Part shown: positions 31,908 through 39,723 of the stretch, piece after piece
How the letters are laid out: every line of letters starts with the position of its first letter
How positions within the stretch are numbered: position 1 is the stretch's first letter
From: JBICIG01 sp043101605
GTDB taxonomy: Bacteria > Planctomycetota > Phycisphaerae > Phycisphaerales > UBA1924
Direction: 5' to 3'
Assembly: GCA_043101605.1 (NCBI GenBank)
Contig: JBICIG010000072.1
Location: forward strand, 1-42,553
DNA: 42,553 nucleotides
Notes under the pieces: model-generated
Database searches by the model: none
Told to the model about the DNA's origin: nothing
The model's input: only the letters and a program-made list of their open reading frames with translations
Made by a program: the position numbers and the translations under genes

Positions 31908-32798
31908 ATGAAGAATCGCATGCTTCTCGTTGCAGGCACCGTCCTCGGCCTCACCGCCGCGGCCAGCGCCCAGACCGTCCTCGCGTCCAACAACCTCCAC
32001 ACCACCAACACCGGCATCCCGGGCGACTCGCTCGTCAGCTACGACTTCTCCAACCCCGGCGCCGGCTTCACCACCATCGGCGTCTTCACCGCCCCGACCG
32101 GCGCGCCCATCGACGGCGTCACCGGGCTCGACTACGACGGCAACGCCAACAACCCCACCCTCTACGCCGCCACCGGCTTTGGCTCCGCGCCCGGTGCCGT
32201 CTACACCGTCAACCCCAACAACGCCCAGGCTCAGCTCGTCGGCTTCATGCCCAACAACACCCCCATCAACGACCTCGCCTGGGACCCCAACACCCAGACC
32301 ATGTACGGCGTCGATAGCTCTCAGAACCTGTGGCGCGGCGTCGAGAACCCCGCCACCGCCTCCATCGTCGGCAACTTCGGCATCGGCTCCGGGCTCGAGG
32401 TCGGCCTCGGCTTCGACTCCCGCGGCAACATCTATGTCCATGACCTCGCCACCGACGCCATCTACACCGGTAACGCCGGCTCCCTGACCGCCATCTCCTC
32501 TCTGCACGCCATCCCCTACAACAGCAACTTCAGCCAGGGTCTCTTCGTCGACTGGAGCCGCGACAACGCCGGCATGCACGGCGCGCTGAACGCTTCCGCC
32601 CTCACCAGCGAGAGCTGGGGCTTCGGCACCCAGGTCAATCCCGGCGGCTACAACTTCCTCGGCTCCTTCGCCATCAACGCCGGCTCCGGGCTCCCCGAGG
32701 TTGAGGTCGGCGACCTCACCCGCGCCCCGATCCCCGCGCCGGGCACCCTCGCCCTCCTCGGTCTCGGCGGCCTCGCGACCGTCCGCCGTCGCCGCTGA
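31908..32798 (+). CDS. PEP-CTERM sorting-domain protein 2
   Basis: 296-residue secreted protein. A signal peptide (MKNRMLLVAGTVLGLTAAAS) leads a body with beta-propeller-like spaced blocks: NNPTLYAATGFG, INDLAWDPNTQTMYGVD, GLGFDSRGNIYVHDL and SQGLFVDWSRDNAG. The tail PIPAPGTLALLGLGGLATVR plus RRR is a PEP-CTERM motif. GGAG lies seven bases before the ATG. It is a clear paralogue of the next gene, which shares the same ordered blocks, so the pair arose by tandem duplication. A 650-bp leader precedes it, and a hairpin follows within 60 bp. Propeller fold and surface attachment are inferred. Confidence 0.87.
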   Translation: MKNRMLLVAGTVLGLTAAASAQTVLASNNLHTTNTGIPGDSLVSYDFSNPGAGFTTIGVFTAPTGAPIDGVTGLDYDGNANNPTLYAATGFGSAPGAVYTVNPNNAQAQLVGFMPNNTPINDLAWDPNTQTMYGVDSSQNLWRGVENPATASIVGNFGIGSGLEVGLGFDSRGNIYVHDLATDAIYTGNAGSLTAISSLHAIPYNSNFSQGLFVDWSRDNAGMHGALNASALTSESWGFGTQVNPGGYNFLGSFAINAGSGLPEVEVGDLTRAPIPAPGTLALLGLGGLATVRRRR

Positions 32799-32821
32799 TT
32801 GAACCACATCCCAGATCGCCA

Positions 32822-32865
32822 CGGCCCGGGATCGAGCGAACCTCGACCCGGGCCGCGGCGTTTCA
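32822..32865 (+). terminator. Hairpin between PEP-CTERM genes 2 and 3
   Basis: CGGCCCGGG (32822-32830) with TCGAG pairs with CTCGA and CCCGGGCCG (32847-32855), one base bulged. The tail CGGCGTTTCACC is only weakly T-rich, so termination may be partial, allowing read-through to gene 3. Confidence 0.55.
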
Positions 32866-32895
32866 CCTTCATCCGGACCTCGCACGGAGCTCGCC

Positions 32896-33792
32896 ATGAC
32901 CCGACGCACCCTCGCGCTCATCGCCTCGCTCGCGGCCGCCTCGCAGGCACAAGAGATGCTCGGGATCAACAACCTCGCCGAACTCAACTTCGGCGCCGGC
33001 GGCGACACCCTCATCCGCTTCGACTTCGCCAACCCCGCCGGTTGGTCCGATATCGCCACCATCCGCGACCCCGCCGGCAACCCGCTCAACGGCTTCGGCG
33101 GGCTCGATTTCGGCGGGCACCCCGCCAACCCCACCCTCTACGCCATGAAGAGCTTCGACTTCAGCGACGATCCCAACCACCCCGACATCGGCAACCTCTA
33201 CGCCATCAACCCCGCCACCGCTCAAGCCACGCTCCTCGGCAATGTCGGCGCCACCATCAACGACCTCGCGTGGGATCCCGTCACCCAGGATCTCTACGGC
33301 GTCGACGGCTCGGGCGGTCTCTGGGCCAACCTCGACGACCCCGCCAACGCCACCCTCGTGGGCATCTTCGACGGCGACGCCGGCACGGGCATCAACGCCG
33401 GGCTCGGCTTCGACTCCCTCGGCAACCTCTATGTCCTCGACCTCATCTCCAACGCCATCTACGCCGGCCGGGGCACCGCCGTCTCCCTCCTCCACCAACT
33501 CAACTACGACGCCAACTTCAGCCAGGGCCTCTTCGTCGACTGGAGCCGCGACGACGCCGGCTTCCACGCCGCCCTCAACAACAGCACCTTCAACAGCGAT
33601 AACTTCAACTTCGGCACCCTGCCCACCGGAGGCGGCTACGGGCCCTTCGCCGGACGCTTCCCCATCAACCCCGATCTCAACTTCCCCGAAGTCCAGGTCG
33701 GCGACCTCGCCCGCGCCCCCCTCCCGGCTCCCTCCTCCCTCGCGGCCCTCGCGCTCGCCGCCCTCGGCGCCATCCACCGCCGACGCGTCTGA
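32896..33792 (+). CDS. PEP-CTERM-like protein 3 (paralogue of protein 2)
   Basis: 298-residue secreted protein. A short signal peptide (MTRRTLALIASLAAASQAQ) precedes a body repeating the order of blocks in protein 2: NPTLYAMKSFD, INDLAWDPVTQDLYGVD, GLGFDSLGNLYVLDL and SQGLFVDWSRDDAG. The sorting tail LPAPSSLAALALAALGA ending RRR has lost the GTLALLGLGG core of its neighbour but keeps the Pro-Ala-Pro, hydrophobic and Arg parts. It follows protein 2 by 97 bp with a hairpin between. Likely a surface or exported partner of protein 2. Whether the divergent tail is still processed is unknown. Confidence 0.85.
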   Translation: MTRRTLALIASLAAASQAQEMLGINNLAELNFGAGGDTLIRFDFANPAGWSDIATIRDPAGNPLNGFGGLDFGGHPANPTLYAMKSFDFSDDPNHPDIGNLYAINPATAQATLLGNVGATINDLAWDPVTQDLYGVDGSGGLWANLDDPANATLVGIFDGDAGTGINAGLGFDSLGNLYVLDLISNAIYAGRGTAVSLLHQLNYDANFSQGLFVDWSRDDAGFHAALNNSTFNSDNFNFGTLPTGGGYGPFAGRFPINPDLNFPEVQVGDLARAPLPAPSSLAALALAALGAIHRRRV

Positions 33793-34091
33793 CGACCCAT
33801 CGCAGATCGCTCGGGCTTATCGCCCTTTGACCCATCGCCCCGCGCGCCCGGCACAAGCCGCACGCGCCCCCGGCATCCCCGGCACCCGCCGCGCAATCCC
33901 ACTTCCCATTCTCTCCACGCCGCGCACAAGCGAGCGCCACCCGCGCTCCGCCGCGCCTCCCATCCCCACCACCATCGATTCCCGACCACTCCGTGTGCTG
34001 GTCGCCCGCCCCGTTGCGATGCACCTTTCACCCGCAACGACGCACACATCGCTCCACGACGGAGCACACCAGAACGCACGGAGAGAAAGAC
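33793..34091. other. Spacer between PEP-CTERM genes 3 and 4
   Basis: About 300 bp, C-rich, without a supported gene, RNA or strong terminator. The last 20 bases are purine-rich (GGAGAGAAAGAC) and serve as the ribosome site of gene 4. Confidence 0.5.
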
Positions 34092-34778
34092 ATGAACCGC
34101 ACGCACGCCATCGTCGCCGCCGCCTTCGCCGCCGCCACCGGCGTCAGCTCGGCACAGGTCGTCCTGAACTTCGACTTCGACGCCTCCAACAACCCCCTGC
34201 CCGCCGGCACCATCGTCACCAACCAGTTCCAGCACCTGGGCGTCACCGTCAGCGCCAACAACAGCCGCAGCTCCGGCCCCGACGCCGCCATCATCTTCGA
34301 CAGCGCCAACCCCACCGGCGGCGACGCCGACCTCCGCACCCCCGGCATCGGCCTCAACGATCGCCCCCTGGGCAACATCCTCATCATCGCCGAGGACATC
34401 GTCGACCAGAACAACGACAACCTCGTCGACGATCCCGACGACGAAGCCCGCGGCGGCCGCATCACCTTCGACCTCGACTTCCTCGCCAACGCCGCCACCT
34501 TCCGCCTCATTGACATCGAAGAGCACGGCGGCACCATCTCCTTCTACAACGACTCCGTCCCCTCCTTCACCCCCGTCGCCATGCTCAGCATCAACCCCAC
34601 CGGCAACAACAACGCCGTCGACCTCGCCATCGACAACATCGAGTTCGACCGTATCAAGGTCCGCCTCTCCGGCTCCGGCGGCATCGGGGAGATCAACATC
34701 ACCCCGACCCCCACCCCCGCCACCGCCGCACTCCTCGGCCTCGCCGGGCTCTGCGCCGCCAAGCGCCGCCGCGCCTGA
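34092..34778 (+). CDS. PEP-CTERM sorting-domain protein 4
   Basis: 228-residue secreted protein. A signal peptide (MNRTHAIVAAAFAAATGVSS) is followed by an Asp/Asn-rich, beta-rich body (FDFDASNNPLPAGTIV, VDQNNDNLVDDPDDEA, ITFDLDFLANAATFRLIDI, IDNIEFDRIKVRL). The tail is PTPATAALLGLAGLCAAKRR, a PEP-CTERM variant with Pro-Thr-Pro in place of Pro-Glu-Pro. The body resembles secreted PEP-CTERM proteins predicted to fold as jelly-roll sandwiches; carbohydrate or calcium binding is possible but unproven. The leader GGAGAGAAAG echoes that of PEP-CTERM 1. A very strong terminator follows at 34802. Confidence 0.86.
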   Translation: MNRTHAIVAAAFAAATGVSSAQVVLNFDFDASNNPLPAGTIVTNQFQHLGVTVSANNSRSSGPDAAIIFDSANPTGGDADLRTPGIGLNDRPLGNILIIAEDIVDQNNDNLVDDPDDEARGGRITFDLDFLANAATFRLIDIEEHGGTISFYNDSVPSFTPVAMLSINPTGNNNAVDLAIDNIEFDRIKVRLSGSGGIGEINITPTPTPATAALLGLAGLCAAKRRRA

Positions 34779-34801
34779 TCAACACCCCACCACCAACACA
34801 C

Positions 34802-34838
34802 AACGCCCGGAGCCCACGCTCCGGGCGTTCTCGTTTCT
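34802..34838 (+). terminator. Intrinsic terminator after PEP-CTERM gene 4
   Basis: AACGCCCGGAGC (34802-34813) pairs perfectly with GCTCCGGGCGTT (34818-34829) across a 4-base loop and is followed by CTCGTTTCT. A 12-bp stem makes it the strongest terminator in the window. Confidence 0.9.
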
Positions 34839-34894
34839 GCGCACTTCGTCGACAACCCCCGACGCGCCGCGCTCACGACGCGTCATCTCCACCC

Positions 34895-34929
34895 CATTGC
34901 CTATTGCCCATTGCCCGTTGCCCAGTGCC
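34895..34929. repeat. Heptamer tandem repeat, five units
   Basis: CATTGCC, TATTGCC, CATTGCC, CGTTGCC and CAGTGCC follow one another without gaps and end 5 bp short of the SpoVR gene's stop codon. The sequence is unlike both neighbouring genes. Confidence 0.85.
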
Positions 34930-34934
34930 TCCCA

Positions 34935-36611
34935 CTACCCCACCACATGCGCCGGCTCGGGCGTCTCCTCCCCGATCTTCTCCTTCGCCGCCTCGCCGCC
35001 CGGCTCCTCGACCGTCATCAGCCACAACTCCTCGTTCACCCGCGCCTGCAGGTGCACCGGCCGACCCCAGATCACCCGCAGCGCCGCCAGCACCTCCTGC
35101 GCCTTGCCCGCATCGACCTCCAACCCGCTGAAGCGGTGCGCCAGATACAGCTCGCCCCGGTTGCGATAGTTCGCGTCCACCACATCGATGAACGGCTGCC
35201 CCATGTTCGTGAGCTGATACAGCAGCGTCTGCTTGATCCGCTCGAAGTCCCGGCTCACCACCCGCAGCTCCCCCGTCTGCGGATCACGCCGATACTGGTA
35301 CATCTTGTGCCGCTCAACGAACTCGGGCGTCAGGAACTCATCGATGAAGTTCACATCGTTGTAGATCCGCCGAACCTCGAAGATCTTCTCCCGACCCTTC
35401 ATCGACCCGTCGTCGTACGCCTCGCGCGCGCCCAGCCCCTCGAGCCGCTCCCACGCCGGACCGTGCTGCCCGCGATCCCACCGCCGCTCGATGTCCTTGA
35501 ACATCTCGACACCGATCTTGTACGGGTTGAACCCGCCGGGAGGCATGTGCACCACGCCCGAATGCTGCTCGGCGTAGTGCACGATCTCCTTGGCCTCGAC
35601 GAAGTGCTGCGTCATCAGCTTCGAGTGCCAATAGGTCGCCCACCCCTCGTTCATCACCTTCGTCATCGCCTGCGGCGCGTAGTAGTACGACTCGTCCCGC
35701 ACGATCGAAAGGATGTCCTGCTGCCAGTCCTCCAGCGGCGCGTGCTGCAGCAGAAACAACAGCACATCCCGCACCGGCTGCTTCGGGAACGCCGACCGCG
35801 CCTGCAACTGCTTCCGCTCGTACTCGGCACGCTGCCGCGCCAACTCCTCCGGCGGGTTGATGAACCGGTCCATGTAGTCCTTCGCCGGCAGCTTGTCCGG
35901 CTCGAACCCGACCGCCTCGCCGCTCCCGGCCCGATCCTCCCGCGCACCCTCGCGGGACATGAACACACTGTGCGGATCGATCAGCCGCTCGATGCTCAGG
36001 CACGCATCCAGGAATCGCTCCACGCGCTCCTGCCCGTACCGCTCGGCATGCCGACGCACCCGCGTCGCGTGGTTCGCCATCTCGTCCATCATCTTGCGGT
36101 TCGTCTTGGCGAACCACAGATTGTTCTTGAAGAAGTCCGCGTGCCCGTACACATGCGCCATCACGAGCTTCTGATCCGTGACCGAGTTCGACTCCTGCAG
36201 GTACGCGTAGCAGGGATCGTTGTTGATCACCATCTCGTAGATGCGCCCCATCCCGTACGCATCACGCTTGCTCAGCCGCTCGTACTCCATCCCCCACTTC
36301 CAGTGCGGGTACCGGATCGGGAACCCCCCGAACGCGGCGATCTGGTTCATCGTGTCGAAGTCCACCACCTCGAACACCGTCTCATAGAAATCGAGCCCGT
36401 ACTCGATCGCCTTCGCCTTGATCCGCTGCATGTGCTCGAGCAGTTCGGGCGACAGATCCGTGTTGACCATCCGCTTCCCGACCGAGCCGGCCGTGGAAGT
36501 CGTCGGGTCTCCCCCCGCAGGCTCCCCACCGCCGCGCACACCGCCGCCGCCCCCATCCGGGGACGCCTCGAACCGGGCCATCGAAGAATCACACGAGCGC
36601 ATCGGGTCCAT
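34935..36611 (-). CDS. SpoVR family protein
   Basis: 558-residue SpoVR/YcgB-family protein. Conserved blocks are LEHMQRIKAKAIEYGLDFYET, FPIRYPHWKWGMEYERL, YEMVINNDPCYAYLQESNS, LVMAHVYGHADFFKNN, MNEGWATYWHSKLM and MPPGGFNPYKIGVEMFKDI. The HVYGHADFF and NEGWATYWH histidines resemble a metal site. Biochemical function is unknown; in many bacteria it is co-encoded with the PrkA/YeaG kinase and YeaH, and linked to starvation or sporulation-like states. Neither partner is present here. A ~50-residue Gly-rich N-terminal extension precedes the domain. The ATG 36611 has GGGAGG five bases upstream. Its 3' end abuts a heptamer repeat. Confidence 0.92.
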   Translation of the reverse strand: MDPMRSCDSSMARFEASPDGGGGGVRGGGEPAGGDPTTSTAGSVGKRMVNTDLSPELLEHMQRIKAKAIEYGLDFYETVFEVVDFDTMNQIAAFGGFPIRYPHWKWGMEYERLSKRDAYGMGRIYEMVINNDPCYAYLQESNSVTDQKLVMAHVYGHADFFKNNLWFAKTNRKMMDEMANHATRVRRHAERYGQERVERFLDACLSIERLIDPHSVFMSREGAREDRAGSGEAVGFEPDKLPAKDYMDRFINPPEELARQRAEYERKQLQARSAFPKQPVRDVLLFLLQHAPLEDWQQDILSIVRDESYYYAPQAMTKVMNEGWATYWHSKLMTQHFVEAKEIVHYAEQHSGVVHMPPGGFNPYKIGVEMFKDIERRWDRGQHGPAWERLEGLGAREAYDDGSMKGREKIFEVRRIYNDVNFIDEFLTPEFVERHKMYQYRRDPQTGELRVVSRDFERIKQTLLYQLTNMGQPFIDVVDANYRNRGELYLAHRFSGLEVDAGKAQEVLAALRVIWGRPVHLQARVNEELWLMTVEEPGGEAAKEKIGEETPEPAHVVG

Positions 36612-36751
36612 GAGCGCCTCCCTGCCCTCTATCGGCCCCTGATCCCCCCGCCACCACCGGGAATCACCGACTCCCAACCGCTCTGTACGAACCGAACCGC
36701 GTCAGGGATCGCGCCGCTGACGAGGCGATCCACCTGACGAGTCTGCCCAGA

Positions 36752-37303
36752 TCACCGCCCCCAAGCGTCCGCCTCAGTCTTCTCGTAGAGCAGGATATAG
36801 GTGTGCGGAACCGTCCAGCCGGCACCCGCTCCCCGCCCCGCCATCGATCCCCATTGAAGGATGTGTTCCCAATGCCCCTCCTCGAGAATCTGAACGGAAT
36901 GAAGGCGGTAGCCCTTCTCGGCGGCGGCGGCTGAGATGCGCGACACATAATGTGCGTAGTGAGTCGAGTCTGCACGAACAGGCGTTCCTGCCTGGTTCTT
37001 GATCGAGTAGACACCAACCTGCACCGCAACAATTGGATCTCCCAACCGGCCCTGATAGGCGATGCTCAGGGGAACCTCCTCCGCGGTCATTCGCAAGAAC
37101 TCGAAGTCATCCGGGTCAATCACTCGCCACTGGACCTCTGTGGGTTGCAGTCCGGAAGCGATCGATCGCGATCCTGCGAACGAACCAACTCCCAAATCAC
37201 TCGTGTCGACCAGTTCGGTCTTGCCGATCAGAGTGGAAGCGGCCGCTCCAACCAAAAGGCCCGCCACGACCAGACCCACTGCCCGTGATCCATGTGTGCC
37301 CAT
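36752..37303 (-). CDS. Hypothetical single-pass membrane or secreted protein (183 aa)
   Basis: 183-residue protein with an N-terminal hydrophobic segment (SRAVGLVVAGLLVGAAASTL) serving as signal or anchor. The soluble body has no recognised domain; it includes VQWRVIDPDDFEFLRM, AYQGRLGDPIVAVQVGVYSI and HILQWGSMAGRGAGAGW. The start is certain in context: AAAGGAGG stands seven bases before the ATG, the best ribosome site in the window. Codon use is visibly less GC-rich than its neighbours', which may indicate later arrival. It is the last gene of a leftward run after the five-helix membrane protein (22-bp gap) and DciA-like gene. Confidence 0.65.
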   Translation of the reverse strand: MGTHGSRAVGLVVAGLLVGAAASTLIGKTELVDTSDLGVGSFAGSRSIASGLQPTEVQWRVIDPDDFEFLRMTAEEVPLSIAYQGRLGDPIVAVQVGVYSIKNQAGTPVRADSTHYAHYVSRISAAAAEKGYRLHSVQILEEGHWEHILQWGSMAGRGAGAGWTVPHTYILLYEKTEADAWGR

Positions 37304-37325
37304 GAAGAATCCTCCTTTGCTAAAT

Positions 37326-37856
37326 TCAAATTCGCGTCGCGACAGACTCGTCGGGCGCATCCACACGAACGATCCGCGCCAGCACGAAGCTCCCGAACAG
37401 CAACACCTGACTCCCCGCTCCGACATACATCGCGATCTCCGTCCAAAGTGGCTGCACGGCCGATTGCCGAGAGGACACCAACGCAGCCAGCGCCAGCACG
37501 GCTCCCGCGGCCGCAAACAACACCGACATCCTCGGTGCCACCCGCTCCGTGCGACTCAGCACCGACATCTCCAGCGCTGTGCACGCGCACGCCCCCAGCG
37601 CCGACACCAGGAACACCTGCGCCACCGCCGGGCTCGCCGTGAACGCGAGGGCCGCCCGCTCCACACCCCGTTCAACCCCCGCCACCAACCCCAGCCGCAG
37701 CGCCCGCGCATCGAACCACGCCATCATCACCACGAGGAATCCCAGCCCCGCCAGCATCACCCACGCCCAGATTCGGCACAGCAGCGCCAACAGATACACC
37801 GACGCCGCGGCCGCTCCAAGCCGAACTGTCCGCTGCTCCGACACGGTCCTGTCCAT
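37326..37856 (-). CDS. Hypothetical polytopic membrane protein (176 aa)
   Basis: 176-residue protein with about five hydrophobic segments (VYLLALLCRIWAWVMLAGLG, LGFLVVMMAWF, VFLVSALGACACTALEM, MSVLFAAAGAVLALAAL and MYVGAGSQVLLFGSFVLA). Charged loops alternate between them, consistent with an inner-membrane protein. No family is recognised. The ATG 37856 (MDRTVSEQRTVRL) is chosen because the hydrophobic pattern begins soon after; the frame is open a little further upstream. It lies 28 bp after the DciA-like gene and 22 bp before the next gene, all leftward, so a three-gene operon is likely. Confidence 0.6.
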   Translation of the reverse strand: MDRTVSEQRTVRLGAAAASVYLLALLCRIWAWVMLAGLGFLVVMMAWFDARALRLGLVAGVERGVERAALAFTASPAVAQVFLVSALGACACTALEMSVLSRTERVAPRMSVLFAAAGAVLALAALVSSRQSAVQPLWTEIAMYVGAGSQVLLFGSFVLARIVRVDAPDESVATRI

Positions 37857-37884
37857 GCGGCAAGCCCCGACCACACAGGCACCC

Positions 37885-38235
37885 TCACACCACCACACGC
37901 ACCCGCAAAAAATTCACCTTCGCACCCGCCAGCTTCTCCCGCCCCCCGCTCCGCAGCCATCGATCCAGCATGAAGCGGCTCGACGAGTCCCGCACCCGCA
38001 CCATCAGCACCCCGCGCGTCACCCCCACCACCCGCGTCACCCGCTGAAGCTCCGCGGGAACGACCTCGCCCCACACCCGCTCGATCCGCGACTCATCCCG
38101 CCGCGACCGCTCGACCTCCCGCCGCAGCGACTCCAACGCCCCCGCGATCGACAGATCCCGCCCACGCCGCGCCCGGATCTCCCGCCGCTGCTCCAGCACC
38201 CGCTCGGTCGATCGTGGCTCGCGGATCGGGTCCAT
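37885..38235 (-). CDS. DciA-like protein (DUF721)
   Basis: 116-residue protein matching the DUF721/DciA pattern. A basic, helical N-terminus (RREIRARRGRDLSIAGALESL) is followed by the KH-like core IERVWGEVVPAELQRVTRVV, GVLMVRVRDSSSRFMLDRWL and a short basic end. DciA is the ancestral loader or operator of the DnaB replicative helicase in bacteria without DnaC/DnaI, so a role in replication initiation is likely by family. The ATG is 32 bp from the divergent serine-hydrolase start, implying overlapping promoters. It heads a probable leftward operon with two membrane proteins. The match is from memory of the motif, hence moderate confidence. Confidence 0.7.
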   Translation of the reverse strand: MDPIREPRSTERVLEQRREIRARRGRDLSIAGALESLRREVERSRRDESRIERVWGEVVPAELQRVTRVVGVTRGVLMVRVRDSSSRFMLDRWLRSGGREKLAGAKVNFLRVRVVV

Positions 38236-38267
38236 GCCGCCAGCATACCCCCCGTTACACTCCGCCC

Positions 38268-39701
38268 ATGCGAACGCTGCACGCCCTGCTCCTCGCCGTG
38301 ACAGCCTGTGCATCCGCCGTCGGCTGCGCCCGGCGCACCACGCTCCCCCCCGACCACATCGCCCAGATCCGCTCGATCGCCCACCGAGCCATCGACGACC
38401 ACGGCATCGTCGGCCTCTCCATCGGCATCGCGATCGACGGCCGCACCGTCTTCGCCGAGGGCTTCGGCCACGCCGACCTCGCGCGACAGCACCCCGCCAC
38501 CGCGGACACCATCTACGACATCGCCTCGGTCGGCAAGCAGTTCACCGCCGCCGCCGTCCTCCGACTCGCCGAGCAGCAGAGGCTCTCCCTCGACGACCGC
38601 ATACGCCGCTTCGTCCCCGCCGCGCCCGACCACTTCCCCGACGCCACCATCAGCGAACTCCTCCACCACACCTCCGGGTTCGTCGGCGGCGACCTCGACG
38701 AACTCAACCCCCCGCCCGGCCTCGACCAGCCCCGCACCGGTCTCGCAGTCCTCGATGATGCCGAACTCCACGAAGGCCGCACCGTCTTCGCGCCCTCCGA
38801 GACCTGGGTCTACGCCAACCCCAACTACCTGCTCCTCGGTGTCGCCATCGAGCAAGCCTCCGGAAAGCCCTACCCCGACTACATCCAGAGCGAACTCCTC
38901 CGACCCGCCGGCATCCTCGGCATGACCGTCGGCGACCGCGCCGACCCGCCGCTCATGTCCGGCTCGTTCAACAAGTCCGACGAGGGCACCAGCGCCGTCC
39001 CGCTCATCCACATGTCCGTCTACGCCGGCCAGGGCTCGGTCTGCAGCAGCGTCACCGACCTCCTCCGCTGGCAACGCGCTCTCGACGACTTCCGCATCAT
39101 CTCCGCCGAGTCCATCGATTTCATGCGCTCACCCGCGATCGTCCACGGCACACACGCTTCCGCAACCATCCCGTACGGCACCGCGATCCGCCTGGGCTCC
39201 TTCCACGGCCATCCCAAGCTCGGACACACCGGCACCTACGACGGGGGCTCGGCCGTCCTCGCCAACTACCCCGACGCCCGCCTGACCATGACCGTCCTGA
39301 CCAACACCAACGGCAAGGACATCCCCCACGCCCTCGCCCTCGAAGCCGAGATCGCCGCACTCCTCCTCGATGTCGACCCCGCCGCCTCCCCAAGCCCACA
39401 GCCCATCCCCGCCAATCTCGCCCGACGCATCCAAGGCCACTACCGCGGCGGCTACAACATCGAAGCCGCCGTCGAAGACGACCAACTCCTCGTCAAGTAC
39501 AACGGCAACACCGTCGGCCGCGAGAACATGGCCCCGGACCAGACCTTCCGAAACCCCGATCGCCCGGGCGAAGTCTCCTGGTTCCTCGCCGACGGCGACG
39601 CCGCCGGCTGGTGGCTCCTCCAACGCCACGGCTTCCTCTGGGATGTCGTACGCCGCGACGCCCCCCACTCAAACGAACCCTCAAACGGACACGCCCCCTG
39701 A
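38268..39701 (+). CDS. Serine hydrolase (beta-lactamase/penicillin-binding-like) lipoprotein
   Basis: 477-residue class C beta-lactamase-like hydrolase. A signal peptide ending in a lipobox-like ASAVGC (Cys20) suggests a lipoprotein. Catalytic motifs are complete: Ser87-Val-Gly-Lys90 (SxxK), Tyr182-Ala-Asn184 (YxN) and His320-Thr-Gly322 (HTG, replacing KTG). A C-terminal lipocalin-like beta domain follows (IQGHYRGGYNIEAAVEDDQL, VSWFLADGDAAGW). Members are peptidases or esterases; the substrate is unknown and resistance should not be assumed. The ATG 38268 is where the signal peptide starts. It is divergent from the DciA-like gene and 22 bp ahead of the ABC ATPase gene. Confidence 0.88.
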   Translation: MRTLHALLLAVTACASAVGCARRTTLPPDHIAQIRSIAHRAIDDHGIVGLSIGIAIDGRTVFAEGFGHADLARQHPATADTIYDIASVGKQFTAAAVLRLAEQQRLSLDDRIRRFVPAAPDHFPDATISELLHHTSGFVGGDLDELNPPPGLDQPRTGLAVLDDAELHEGRTVFAPSETWVYANPNYLLLGVAIEQASGKPYPDYIQSELLRPAGILGMTVGDRADPPLMSGSFNKSDEGTSAVPLIHMSVYAGQGSVCSSVTDLLRWQRALDDFRIISAESIDFMRSPAIVHGTHASATIPYGTAIRLGSFHGHPKLGHTGTYDGGSAVLANYPDARLTMTVLTNTNGKDIPHALALEAEIAALLLDVDPAASPSPQPIPANLARRIQGHYRGGYNIEAAVEDDQLLVKYNGNTVGRENMAPDQTFRNPDRPGEVSWFLADGDAAGWWLLQRHGFLWDVVRRDAPHSNEPSNGHAP

Positions 39702-39723
39702 CCCCCCGCTACCCTCCCCCACC

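Noticed and set aside
34935..36611. Evidence of endospore formation from SpoVR
   Set aside because: SpoVR homologues are widespread in non-sporulating bacteria and no other sporulation gene is present.
38268..39701. Beta-lactam resistance gene
   Set aside because: SxxK, YxN and HTG motifs are shared by esterases and peptidases of the same fold; nothing here points to beta-lactam hydrolysis.
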